A DNA stretch of 40,860 bases from Acidobacteriota bacterium (lineage in GTDB: Bacteria; Acidobacteriota; Vicinamibacteria; Marinacidobacterales; SMYC01), in NCBI GenBank assembly GCA_004356105.1, contig SMYC01000126.1:1-40860 (forward strand), read 5' to 3'. This document shows positions 26,110 through 33,907 of the stretch, in pieces (position 1 is the stretch's first letter; each line of letters starts with the position of its first letter). The notes under the pieces are model-generated. The model had not been told where the DNA came from and did not search any database. It saw only the letters and a list, made by a program, of their open reading frames with translations. The position numbers and the translations under genes were made by a program.

Positions 26110-26421
26110 GTGTCAGATACAGTTCTCGGAGTCGCCGAAGCTAAGAGAAGGTTTTCGGAGTTAGTTGACCGCGTTGCGAAGGGAGAGCGCTTCGTCATCT
26201 GTCGACGAGGCAAGCCCGCGGTTGCAGTAGTGGCGCCGGAAGCAGTTTCCGGCAGGTCGCGGCAAGGGCCTCCGCGTGGTTTAGCGGCGTTTGCCGGTGC
26301 GCTCAGCGAGTGGGATGAGCTCGAAGACGCGAGCGCTCAGACTAACGGTCTAGGGGGCGCCATTCAGTGCCGTGAACGGCTTGGCGGGTTGCTCCGTTTC
26401 TACCATCGGGAAGCCGCATGA
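26110..26421 (+). CDS. Type II antitoxin, Phd/YefM (VapB-like), no visible toxin
   Basis: A 103-residue protein starting at GTG. The DNA-binding half is clear: VLGVAEAKRRFSELVDRVAK, then GERFVICRRGKPAVAVVAPE (residues 5-45). The toxin-binding linker PRGLAAFAGALSEWDELEDA matches VapB antitoxins. After residue 74 the usual VxEIYxxRRxARDRP tail is replaced by QTNGLGGAIQCRERLGGLLR, which looks unrelated. A partner PIN-domain toxin should follow within a few bases, but none is recognisable; the next gene is on the other strand. A 44-codon frame at 26418-26552 overlaps the stop but shows no PIN motif. This is probably a remnant of a VapBC pair with an altered end. Confidence 0.75.
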   Translation: MSDTVLGVAEAKRRFSELVDRVAKGERFVICRRGKPAVAVVAPEAVSGRSRQGPPRGLAAFAGALSEWDELEDASAQTNGLGGAIQCRERLGGLLRFYHREAA

Positions 26422-26519
26422 ATATCTTGACCCTACGGGCATTGGAAGTCTCGTTCAGCCGAAGGCATCGTAAGGCAGACGGCTGCAGCGGAGCAACCAT
26501 CCACCGCTACGAGGGAGCT

Positions 26520-27059
26520 CTAAGCGAGGTCGAGACCTTCGTAGATCTGTGACAAAGTCAGCGAGACGTTCAATGACTCGAACACGACTTCTTCCGCACC
26601 CGTATGAACTGACCTGGTCCACGCACCGTCCGGCGAATTTCGCCGAAACAGTTCGACCTCCCGGCTCTTCTGTTGAACAAGGAGGTAGTCCTTCAGGCTC
26701 TCCAAAAGCTCGTACGCGAGGAATTTCTCCCGCGGATCCGTGCCGTCGGCCGATTCCGAAAGAACCTCGACAATCAGACAAGGTTTCTCCTTGAAATACG
26801 CCTCCCGATCACTAGAGTCGCAAGTAACGAATACGTCCGGGTAGTAGAAGACATCGGCCGCTGCGACACGGACCTTCATGTCCGCCATGAAGACACGACA
26901 AGGCTGACGGCGGAGGTGCTCGCGGAGACCGGACGCAATGTTCAAGGAAATGAGGTTGTGCGTATCCGTTCCGCCCACGTTGTCGAACAGCTGCCCGCGC
27001 ACGAACTCGTGACGGATTTCTCCTCGTTTCTCTGCGTAGAGATACTCGTCAGGCGTCAT
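26520..27059 (-). CDS. Uma2-family (DUF820) PD-(D/E)XK nuclease-fold protein
   Basis: A 179-residue protein starting MTPDEYLYAEKRGEIRHEFV, the standard Uma2 opening. GGTDTHNLISLNIASGLREH and CRVFMADMKVRVAAADVFYY follow. The catalytic core is PDVFVTCD with the downstream IVEVLSESA, giving the D and E-x-(K-like) positions of the fold. KFLAYELLESLKDYLLVQQK and the C-terminal strand FESLNVSLTLSQIYEGLDL complete it. The length matches the family (about 180-195). These proteins are abundant in cyanobacteria and acidobacteria, and their biological role is unsettled. Another start lies at 27071. The gene follows the M28 peptidase on the same strand with almost no gap. Confidence 0.9.
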   Translation of the reverse strand: MTPDEYLYAEKRGEIRHEFVRGQLFDNVGGTDTHNLISLNIASGLREHLRRQPCRVFMADMKVRVAAADVFYYPDVFVTCDSSDREAYFKEKPCLIVEVLSESADGTDPREKFLAYELLESLKDYLLVQQKSREVELFRRNSPDGAWTRSVHTGAEEVVFESLNVSLTLSQIYEGLDLA

Positions 27060-27071
27060 TGCGCACAACAC

Positions 27072-28706
27072 CTACTCTCTTGACGCCTCGCGGCGCGCGC
27101 GGAACTCGCTCGTCTCGCTCCACTCCGGCCAGCCGTCGCCCCCCGCAAGCCTTTTGCCCATCTCGAGAAAGAGCTCGAGGTCTTGAATCATGCCGGAAAA
27201 CTCGTACCAGTCCTTAATCTCATCGGATGGCTTGTGATAGTCCTCGGCTGTGTAGATCGCGCGTTGTTCTTCCCCCCACCCCTCGGGCTTACCTTCGAAG
27301 CTGATGCCGACATCAGCATAGAAAGACGGGATGCCGACTTTCGCCAGCTCGAAGTGATCCGAGCGGTAGTAGAAGCCTTTCTCGGGCTCGGGGTCAGGAC
27401 GCACGATGCGGCCCTGCCCGGTCGCGACCTCGCGGGCGAGATCGTCGAGCTCGGACTGACCGAGACCCACGACGGTGATGTCGCTCGTCCGGCCCCAAAT
27501 GTTGAGCCCGTCCATGTTGATGGCCGCCACCGTCTTATTGGCGGGATAGAGCGGGTGCTCCGCGTAATAGCGTGAGCCGAGAAGGCCTTGCTCTTCCGCG
27601 GTCACCGCGACGAAGACGACACTTCGCCGAGGCGCGGGGTCGAGCGCACCGAGAACGCGCGCGAGCTCCAAGAGGCCTGCGACGCCGGTCGCATTGTCGT
27701 AGGCGCCATTGAAGATGTTGTCGCCTTCCATGGACTCGATCGTCCCGAGATGGTCCCAGTGGGCGACGTATAGGACAACCTCGTCGGGGGCCTCGCTGCC
27801 TTCGAGCCGCGCGACCACGTTGGCTGAGTCGACGTTGCGCATCGTGTTCTCGATCGTCGCCGTCACCCGAGTACCGAGCGCCACGGGACGAAACGCGCGG
27901 TCTCGAGCGGCTTGCTTCTGCGCGTCGAAGTCCAACCCGGCTTTCTCGAAAAGCGATTGCGCCACTTCCAGCGAGAACCAGCCTTCGACGGCGACGCGGC
28001 CCATGTTCTTGTCTTCGGTCTCGAGATCGAACTGCTCGCCGGTCCAGCTTCCCGAGACCACTTCCCACGGATAGCCGGCGGGCACGGTCTCGTGCACGAC
28101 GAAAGCACCCGCGGCGCCCTTCTCGGCGGCGATCTCGTATTTGTAGGTCCAGCGTCCGTAATAGGTCATCGCTTCGTCGCCGAAAATACCTTCGACGGGT
28201 GGATCGTTGACGAGCATGACGAGCACCTTGCCGCGGACGTCCACATCTTTGTAGTCATCCCAGTCATATTCAGGAGCGACGACACCATAGCCGACGAAGA
28301 CGAGCTCCTCATCGAGAGAGACTTCTTCGACGACGCGCTTCGTCCACGCCACATAGCCGACGCCCCCCTCGAGCTCTTCCTCTTCGCCGTCGCGCCCGAG
28401 CGATACGTAGCTTTCGGAGGTGATCCCCACGAGCGGGACGTTTTGAATGAACGTCCCGTCAGGGTTCCCAGGTGCGAGCCCGTAGGCGCCAAAACGGTCG
28501 CGCAGATAAGCCACCGTTTTTTCTTCCCCGGGAGAGCCCGGCGCTCGGCCGCCGAACTCATCGGAGGAGAGCGTTTCGATGTGCTCCCTCAGAAGATCGG
28601 CGCTGAATTCGACCGTGACGGTTCCCGCATCCTCGCTCGGCGGCGCGCAGGCCGGCGAAAGAATCGTGAGAAGAAAGAGTAAGCCAACCCACACTCGCTT
28701 ATTCAT
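27072..28706 (-). CDS. Lipoprotein M28-family zinc aminopeptidase
   Basis: A 544-residue exported peptidase with a lipobox (LTILSPAC, Cys20). The N-terminal part (LREHIETLSSDEFGGRAPGS) leads into a PA-type insert (about residues 120-290, GKVLVMLVNDPP and AAGAFVVHETVPAGYPW). The M28 zinc site follows: VAHWDHLG, IFNGAYDNATGVAGLLELAR, VAVTAEEQGLLGSRYYAEHP, INMDGLNIWG and EDYHKPSDEIKDW. All five expected metal ligands and the general base Glu (first E of AEEQ) are present. It probably removes amino acids from peptides in the periplasm or at the cell surface. It is upstream of and nearly abutting the Uma2 gene. Confidence 0.94.
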   Translation of the reverse strand: MNKRVWVGLLFLLTILSPACAPPSEDAGTVTVEFSADLLREHIETLSSDEFGGRAPGSPGEEKTVAYLRDRFGAYGLAPGNPDGTFIQNVPLVGITSESYVSLGRDGEEEELEGGVGYVAWTKRVVEEVSLDEELVFVGYGVVAPEYDWDDYKDVDVRGKVLVMLVNDPPVEGIFGDEAMTYYGRWTYKYEIAAEKGAAGAFVVHETVPAGYPWEVVSGSWTGEQFDLETEDKNMGRVAVEGWFSLEVAQSLFEKAGLDFDAQKQAARDRAFRPVALGTRVTATIENTMRNVDSANVVARLEGSEAPDEVVLYVAHWDHLGTIESMEGDNIFNGAYDNATGVAGLLELARVLGALDPAPRRSVVFVAVTAEEQGLLGSRYYAEHPLYPANKTVAAINMDGLNIWGRTSDITVVGLGQSELDDLAREVATGQGRIVRPDPEPEKGFYYRSDHFELAKVGIPSFYADVGISFEGKPEGWGEEQRAIYTAEDYHKPSDEIKDWYEFSGMIQDLELFLEMGKRLAGGDGWPEWSETSEFRARREASRE

Positions 28707-28790
28707 TCATAACCTCCCGTTTCGAGCGCCGATCCTAGCAGAAGCGCTCTACTTTCGTGGTATGGTGCAAGACTCTCCGGGATGTGAAAC

Positions 28791-30161
28791 ATGGGGTTTG
28801 CGGGTGTCGGGTTCATGGTTGCCGTCGTCACCCTCGGCCAAACCGAGGTCGGCTGGGACAACGTCAAGGCGCTTCTTTCCGACGACAAAGAGACGCGCGA
28901 AGAAGCGATGGACGTCTTGGAAGCGAGCGGCGACCCATCGCTCGTCGCTGGCATCAACGACCTCATGTACTACAACTTCGTCACCCGAAATACTCTGGGC
29001 GCGAGCAAGCTTTCAACGCTGATGGAGTCGCTCACGGGCGAAGAAGTCGGCGACAATCCACGCGACGGCTGGGTCGAGTGGATCGGGCGTCACGAGGAGG
29101 TCGCGCCAAAGAAGGGCTACCTCGCCTTCAAGCGCTGGGTATTCGAACGGTACGACCCCGCGTTTCGTGGATATTTCAACCCCCGCTTCACGTTTCGGAT
29201 CCGGCCCGAAGAGATCGAATGGGGTGGCGTACCGAAAGACGGCATCCCCGCGCTCGATCAGCCGGGCTTCATCGGCGCAGCGGAACAAGATTATCTCGAC
29301 GACGACGACCGCGTCTTCGGCGTTTATTTGAACGGGGTCGCGAAAGCTTATCCACACATCATCATGGATCCGCACGAGATGTGTAACGACGTGGTCGGGG
29401 GCGAGCCGGTGTCACTCTCCTACTGCACGCTTTGCGGCTCAGGCGTGCTGTACCGCGGCGCACATTCTTCACGTGAGCGCGGGAAGCCGTTCACGTTCGG
29501 CTCGTCTGGGCTTCTCTATCGCTCCAACAAGCTCATGTATGATCGGCCGACGAACAGCTTGTGGAACAACTTGACGGGAGAGCCTGTCGCCGGCCGTCTG
29601 GCGGAATCAGGGATCAAGCTCGAGCTCGCACCACTCGTGGTCAGCACGTGGGGCGAGTGGAAGAAACGCCACCCGGAGACGCTCGTCCTCGATCGCGAGA
29701 ACACGGGCTTTGCGCGCGACTACGAAGTGAGCCCTTACGCGGATTATTTTGCCTCCGACAAAACGATGTTCCCGGTATGGCTTCGGAGCGAGGCACTCGC
29801 GACGAAGCAACGGGTCTTCACACTCGTGCTGAGCGGACGACCGAAAGCCTACCCGGTGGATATATTGAAGGAAGAGCGCATCACACACGACACCTTAGGG
29901 AGCGTGGACATCGTGCTTCTGACCAACGCGCAGTCCGGCGCGGTGCGCGCTTACAAAACCAAGGCCCGGCATTTCGTCCTCGTGAGCGATACCGAGCTGC
30001 GGGAAGAGCCACCGGGAATCCAGTGGACGGTCCACGAGGATCGTCTCGAGTCCGAAGATGGGTCCGAGCTCGAGCGCGTGGCTGGCCATGACGCGTTCTG
30101 GTTCGGGTGGTACGCCTTTTACCCATCGACCGAGATCTACGAAAAACGCGAGCGGCCATGA
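28791..30161 (+). CDS. DUF3179 domain protein
   Basis: A 456-residue protein with a hydrophobic N-terminus (MGFAGVGFMVAVVTLGQ) suggesting export. A helical region (about residues 20-130) precedes the DUF3179 domain, recognised by GIPALDQPGFIGAAEQDYLD, RVFGVYLNGVAKAYPHIIM, HEMCNDVVGGEPVSLSYCTL, CGSGVLYRG, FGSSGLLYRSNKLMYDRPTN and SLWNNLTGEPVAG. The YCTLCGSG CxxC motif is invariant in the family and could be redox-active or metal-binding. Biochemical function has not been established for the family to my knowledge. The last codons overlap the ATG of the next gene (ATGA at 30158), so the two are coupled. Confidence 0.9.
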   Translation: MGFAGVGFMVAVVTLGQTEVGWDNVKALLSDDKETREEAMDVLEASGDPSLVAGINDLMYYNFVTRNTLGASKLSTLMESLTGEEVGDNPRDGWVEWIGRHEEVAPKKGYLAFKRWVFERYDPAFRGYFNPRFTFRIRPEEIEWGGVPKDGIPALDQPGFIGAAEQDYLDDDDRVFGVYLNGVAKAYPHIIMDPHEMCNDVVGGEPVSLSYCTLCGSGVLYRGAHSSRERGKPFTFGSSGLLYRSNKLMYDRPTNSLWNNLTGEPVAGRLAESGIKLELAPLVVSTWGEWKKRHPETLVLDRENTGFARDYEVSPYADYFASDKTMFPVWLRSEALATKQRVFTLVLSGRPKAYPVDILKEERITHDTLGSVDIVLLTNAQSGAVRAYKTKARHFVLVSDTELREEPPGIQWTVHEDRLESEDGSELERVAGHDAFWFGWYAFYPSTEIYEKRERP

Positions 30162-31078
30162 CGATCGTGATCAATACCCCCAACAGCCATATCGGGCGCC
30201 GGGTGACACAACGCTTGCTCGATTCGGAGATCGCGGTCGACATCATCACGCGCAATCCAGACAAAGTACGCGACCTCTCGGCCCAAGGTGCGAGTGTTCT
30301 CGTCGGCTCGTGCGACGACCAAGAGCTGCTGACACGAGCTTTCGAAGGAGCCGAAGCCGTCTTCTGGCTCACGCCGCCGGCCTATCGTCCGGACTACAAC
30401 GCCTGGGTACGCGCGACCGCGTCGAAAGCCGCCTCAGCGCTTCATGGCGCACGCGTCGAGCACGTTGTCAACGTGTCCAGCATCGGCGCTCATGCCGGGC
30501 CGGAGACGGGCCCGATTGCTGTGCTGGGAGACGTCGAGAGCATTTTGAGCGAAGCGGCGCCCAACGTGGTGCATTTGAGGCCCGGATCGTTCATGGAGAA
30601 TCACCTTGCCGACGTTCCCACGATCGCGAGCGCCGGTGCCATCTACTCGCCGCTGCCGCGAAACGCGGCGATGGCAACGATCGCGACATGCGACATCGCC
30701 GATGTCGCAGCGACTTATCTCCTCGGCGCCGATTGGACGGGGAAGAAGGTACATGAGCTGCGCGGGCCGAGAGACCTCACGGGAGTGGAGTCCGCGAGTC
30801 TCATCGCCAAAGGCATCGACAAGCCCGTGGAATACGTCGAAATCTCGATCGAGCAATCGCGTGAAGCCATGGCGCAAGCCGGCCTTCCTGATTTCGTCGT
30901 CGACCTCTATTCCGAAATGTTTCTCGCGATGAAAGAGGGGCGCATCGCCCCCGAGCAGCCGAGAACGTCCGAAACAACGACACCTACCGGCCTCGTCCAG
31001 TTTGCCCGCGAGGTTTTGAAACCGGCCGTCGAGGCAGCTGCCTCGAAGACCAGAGCCCCGTCAGTCAAGCACCATTGA
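30158..31078 (+). CDS. NmrA-like NAD(P)-binding protein
   Basis: A 306-residue atypical short-chain dehydrogenase. It starts MTIVINTPNSHIGRRVTQRL, where the usual GATGxxG loop is altered to NTPNSHIG, and continues LLDSEIAVDIITRNPDKVRD with the NADP-type Arg. VFWLTPP and VEHVVNVSSIGAHAG form the central strands, and LRPGSFMENHL is typical of NmrA/HscARG proteins. No Tyr-x3-Lys catalytic pair is obvious, so it may be a redox sensor or an isoflavone-reductase-like enzyme. The first ATG in the frame is 30107, but 30158 overlaps the DUF3179 stop and begins the fold. The end overlaps the convergent amidohydrolase by 14 bases. Confidence 0.88.
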   Translation: MTIVINTPNSHIGRRVTQRLLDSEIAVDIITRNPDKVRDLSAQGASVLVGSCDDQELLTRAFEGAEAVFWLTPPAYRPDYNAWVRATASKAASALHGARVEHVVNVSSIGAHAGPETGPIAVLGDVESILSEAAPNVVHLRPGSFMENHLADVPTIASAGAIYSPLPRNAAMATIATCDIADVAATYLLGADWTGKKVHELRGPRDLTGVESASLIAKGIDKPVEYVEISIEQSREAMAQAGLPDFVVDLYSEMFLAMKEGRIAPEQPRTSETTTPTGLVQFAREVLKPAVEAAASKTRAPSVKHH

Positions 31079-32087
31079 GATTGAGGCGCAGTAATTTGAG
31101 CGCGTTGTTCCGGTAGATATCGGCGCGAACGTGATCGGGCATCTCGAGGCCATCGAGGACCTTGATTGTTTCCCGGATGTACATCGGGCCTTTCTCCGGG
31201 TCGAACGGTGAGTCCGAAGCGAAGAGCACGCGCTCGGGGCCGAAGAAGCTCAAACCGCATTCGGTCGCCGCGCGGGCGCCGAAGGTCGCGGTGTCGGCGT
31301 AAAACATTTTGAAGTAGTCGAGCGGCCGCTTCTCGAGCTTTTCGAGAAGGCCCGTCAAGTCTTCATCCGAAGTGCGGCTTCCGAGCTGATCCCAGCCTGG
31401 GCCCACCCGCCCTTCGAAGTACGGCACCATCCCACCCATGTGATGCGTGATGATCTTGAGGTTCGGGTGTTTGTCGAAAAGTCCCGCGAACACGATATGC
31501 GCCATCGCCGCGCTCGTCTCGTAAGGCCAACCGAATGTCCACCAGATCTCGTATTTGGACTTCGTCTCGGTCGGGTAGTCCGCGTGGCTCGCCCGTCTGG
31601 CCGGGTGGAGCCAAATCGGCCGATCGTAGCCCGCCATCAAGTCGAAGAGAGGCAGGGTCTCAGGTGCATCGAGCGGCTTTCCATTCACGTTGGTGAAGAT
31701 TTGAACCCCGCACGCTCCGAGCTCGTCCACCGCGCGGCGCGTTTCTTCGAGGAGCGCGGCGGGTGCGTTCATCGGGAGCGAGGCGGCGAATCCCGGAAAG
31801 CGATCGGGATATTTATCGATGAGCTCCGCCATCCCGTCATTCGCTGCCCTAGCAAGCTGGACCGCGATATCCGGTTCGCCGAGCGCTTCGATCGGCGGCG
31901 ACGCGAGACAGAGGATCTGCTGGTAGTCCTCGAATCGATCCATGACGCGAAAGCGCTCATCGAGGTCGTAGAGCATCGGAACGCCGCGGACCCTCTTGCC
32001 GATATCCTCGTGACCCGGCGCCATTTTCATCATCAGCTCGTAGAACGGTTTTGGGAAAATGTGGTTGAAGATATCGAGTTTCTGCAT
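31065..32087 (-). CDS. Amidohydrolase-2 family enzyme (ACMSD-like)
   Basis: A 340-residue TIM-barrel metalloenzyme of the group that includes ACMSD and gamma-resorcylate decarboxylase. It begins MQKLDIFNHIFPKPFYELMM, where the first histidine of the usual HxH is replaced (FNH), a variation found in part of this group. YPDRFPGFAASLPMNAP, GACGVQIFTNVNGKPLD and RPIWLHPARR follow. HPNLKIITHHMGGMVPYFEG carries the metal/catalytic histidines, and RVLFASDSPFDPEKGP carries the essential Asp. The likely chemistry is non-oxidative decarboxylation or C-C hydrolysis of an aromatic or dienoic acid. It is divergent from a second family member at 32190, about 100 bases apart. Confidence 0.88.
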   Translation of the reverse strand: MQKLDIFNHIFPKPFYELMMKMAPGHEDIGKRVRGVPMLYDLDERFRVMDRFEDYQQILCLASPPIEALGEPDIAVQLARAANDGMAELIDKYPDRFPGFAASLPMNAPAALLEETRRAVDELGACGVQIFTNVNGKPLDAPETLPLFDLMAGYDRPIWLHPARRASHADYPTETKSKYEIWWTFGWPYETSAAMAHIVFAGLFDKHPNLKIITHHMGGMVPYFEGRVGPGWDQLGSRTSDEDLTGLLEKLEKRPLDYFKMFYADTATFGARAATECGLSFFGPERVLFASDSPFDPEKGPMYIRETIKVLDGLEMPDHVRADIYRNNALKLLRLNLNGA

Positions 32088-32189
32088 TTCTCGGGACTCC
32101 CCTCCGGCGTTCCCAGGGGCCCATCTTAATGACTGGCCGTGTGCTTTTGCAATGGGTTATGCTTCGCGCCCTGGAAGGAGAAGCTTCGA

Positions 32190-33194
32190 ATGGTCATCGA
32201 TATCCATGCCCATGTCACCGCGCCGCAAGAGCTCTATGCCTACAAGGCCGGAATCCTCGCCCACCGTGGTGCACACGGCCGAGGCGCGGTCAAGGTCTCG
32301 GACGCGCTTTTGAAACAGACACTCGAGTCGCCGGTATTCGGCGGAGGCTCGCACCTCGAGCAGCTCGAAGAAGTGGGCACCGACATGCAGCTCATTTCGC
32401 CGCGCCCCTATACGATGATGCACAGCGAGAAGCCCGAAAAGCTCGTCCGCTGGTTCATCGAAGAAACGAACAACATCATCGCCCGCGAATGCGAGCTCTA
32501 TCCCGAAACCTTCCGCGGCGTGTGCGGCTTGCCGCAAAATATCGGAGTCGCTCCCGAACGCTCGCTCGACGAGCTCGAGCGCTGCGTCAAAGAGCACGGT
32601 TTCGTCGGTTGCTTGCTCAACCCCGACCCAACCGAGGGCGAAGGCCCTCCCCCACCCGGGCTCGGAGAGGAGTACTGGTATCCGATATACGAAAAACTCG
32701 TCGAGCTCGACGTCCCAGCGCTCGTACACTCGGCCGGATGTCGGTCGATGCGCGAGCCCTATTCGCTCCATTTTATCAACGAGGAGTCCATCGCGATCGT
32801 GTCGCTCTTGAGCTCGAATGTTTTCGAAGACTTTCCCAACTTGAAGATCATCATCTCCCACGGAGGCGGCGCCATCCCTTATCAGATCGGCCGCTACCGT
32901 TCGATGTGGATCCGGCGAAAGAAGCCCCCCTTCGACGAGTGTTTGAGAAAGCTCTACTTCGATACCTGCCTCTACAGCAAGGAATCGCTCGAGCTTCTCT
33001 TCAAAATCGTAGGCCCGGATCGGTGCCTCTTTGGGACGGAGAAGCCAGGTATCGGGAGCTCGAAAGACCCCGAGACCGGTGGGTGGCTCGATAACATCAA
33101 GCCGCTCATCGACGGTATCGACTTTCTGAGCGACGACGATCGAAAGAATATCTACGCCGAGAACGCGAAGAAGGTGTTCAAGCTGGACGTCTAA
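32190..33194 (+). CDS. Amidohydrolase-2 family enzyme, LigJ-like hydratase
   Basis: A 334-residue metalloenzyme starting MVIDIHAHVTAPQELYAYKA with an intact HxH. The body matches 4-oxalomesaconate hydratase (LigJ) and relatives of the protocatechuate 4,5-cleavage and gallate pathways. Landmarks are TDMQLISPRPYTMMHSEKP, YPETFRGVCGLPQNIGVAPE, GCLLNPDPTEGEGPPPPGLG, VDVPALVHSAG-like HSAGCRSMREP, FPNLKIIISHGGGAIPYQIG and DRCLFGTEKPG. AAGGAG lies 9 bases before the ATG at 32190; the frame is open further upstream without homology. The final aspartate region reads GTEKPG rather than the more common GSDxP, so the exact reaction should be treated as uncertain. Confidence 0.87.
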   Translation: MVIDIHAHVTAPQELYAYKAGILAHRGAHGRGAVKVSDALLKQTLESPVFGGGSHLEQLEEVGTDMQLISPRPYTMMHSEKPEKLVRWFIEETNNIIARECELYPETFRGVCGLPQNIGVAPERSLDELERCVKEHGFVGCLLNPDPTEGEGPPPPGLGEEYWYPIYEKLVELDVPALVHSAGCRSMREPYSLHFINEESIAIVSLLSSNVFEDFPNLKIIISHGGGAIPYQIGRYRSMWIRRKKPPFDECLRKLYFDTCLYSKESLELLFKIVGPDRCLFGTEKPGIGSSKDPETGGWLDNIKPLIDGIDFLSDDDRKNIYAENAKKVFKLDV

Positions 33195-33212
33195 TCGCAT
33201 GGACGAAGAAAC

Positions 33213-33347
33213 GTGGTGCCGCTTCCCAATCCGCTCGAGACGCCCGAAACCCTTGTCGAGCCCGAAGGCGAGCCCTGGAGCAAGGAGACCGTCAAAACCT
33301 TCTTCCCAAAGTTGAGCCAACGGACCATGCAACGGTTGCAATCATGA
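33213..33347 (+). CDS. Possible 44-residue protein or gene fragment
   Basis: A short frame from GTG between the LigJ-like gene and the VOC gene. It encodes PLPNPLETPETLVEPEGEPW followed by SKETVKTFFPKLSQRTMQRL. Composition is protein-like (Pro/Glu start, basic helix end) and unlike the Arg-rich noise of shadow frames. No Shine-Dalgarno or family motif was found. It may be the tail of a deleted gene or a true small protein of the same unit. Confidence 0.3.
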   Translation: MVPLPNPLETPETLVEPEGEPWSKETVKTFFPKLSQRTMQRLQS

Positions 33348-33354
33348 GGAAGCT

Positions 33355-33732
33355 ATGAGTCAAGCTCAACCGGCTGGCACCATCGTGTGGAAAGACCTCA
33401 CTGTCGAGAACGCCGACGTCATTCGCGACTTCTACGCCGAGGTCGTGGGTTGGAAACATTCCCCGTGCGATATGGGCGGCTATGACGACTACAACATGAC
33501 CCCACCAGGAAGCAACGACCCGGTCGCTGGCATCTGTCACGCGCGCGGCGCGAACGCCAATCTACCCGCGCAGTGGCTCATCTACGTCGCCGTCGAGGAT
33601 GTCGATTCGAGCATTCGGAGGTGTATCGAGCTCGGCGGTCATTTGGTCGACGGCCCTCGAAAAATGGGCTCGAACCGCTTCTGCGTCGTGAAGGATCCGG
33701 TGGGTGCGGTGCTCGGGCTCATCAGTAAGTAA
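33355..33732 (+). CDS. VOC-superfamily (glyoxalase-like) protein
   Basis: A 125-residue protein of two beta-alpha-beta-beta-beta modules. The first is GTIVWKDLTVENADVIRDFY through AEVVGWKHSP and YDDYNMTPPGSNDPVAGICH. The second is QWLIYVAVEDVDSSIRRCIE through LGGHLVDGPRKMG and FCVVKDPVGAVLGLIS. The pattern matches VOC proteins such as the glyoxalase/CFP-30-like group. Metal-ligand positions are only partly preserved, so it may bind rather than convert a ligand. AGGAAG precedes the ATG. Its TAA shares a base with the ATG of the following small gene. Confidence 0.85.
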   Translation: MSQAQPAGTIVWKDLTVENADVIRDFYAEVVGWKHSPCDMGGYDDYNMTPPGSNDPVAGICHARGANANLPAQWLIYVAVEDVDSSIRRCIELGGHLVDGPRKMGSNRFCVVKDPVGAVLGLISK

Positions 33733-33896
33733 TGCTCAAAGATATCGAAGCCTGGGACCGGATTCAAAAACGCCGCACGTTCATGGCCGAGGCGTTGGGT
33801 ATTCGCCTGAAGCCCGAAGTGCTCCCGTTCTCGAGCATCTCAGCCTACCTAGCACCTTTTCTCTTGAGCCCGAACCGCGTGATGACCGCGCATTAA
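33732..33896 (+). CDS. Small hypothetical protein (54 aa) coupled to the VOC gene
   Basis: A 54-residue frame starting at an ATG that overlaps the VOC stop (TAATG). It reads MLKDIEAWDRIQKRRTFMAE and ALGIRLKPEVLPFSSISAYL, then APFLLSPNRVMTAH. It is rich in charged and aromatic residues with a possible helix (residues 1-20) followed by a Pro-punctuated segment. No family is recognised. It ends 11 bases before the xylose isomerase ATG, so VOC, this protein and XylA look like one unit. It could also be the N-terminal stub of a longer lost protein. Confidence 0.55.
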   Translation: MLKDIEAWDRIQKRRTFMAEALGIRLKPEVLPFSSISAYLAPFLLSPNRVMTAH

Positions 33897-33907
33897 GACA
33901 GGATGCC

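Noticed and set aside
26418..26552. 44-codon frame overlapping the antitoxin stop (ATGA), possible toxin
   Set aside because: The overlap is suggestive, but the product lacks the acidic residues and D-T-(H/S/N) start of PIN toxins and runs into the Uma2 gene.
32157..33341. Long minus-strand open frame (394 codons) opposite the LigJ-like gene
   Set aside because: Antisense shadow; the plus strand encodes a full amidohydrolase with a good ribosome site.
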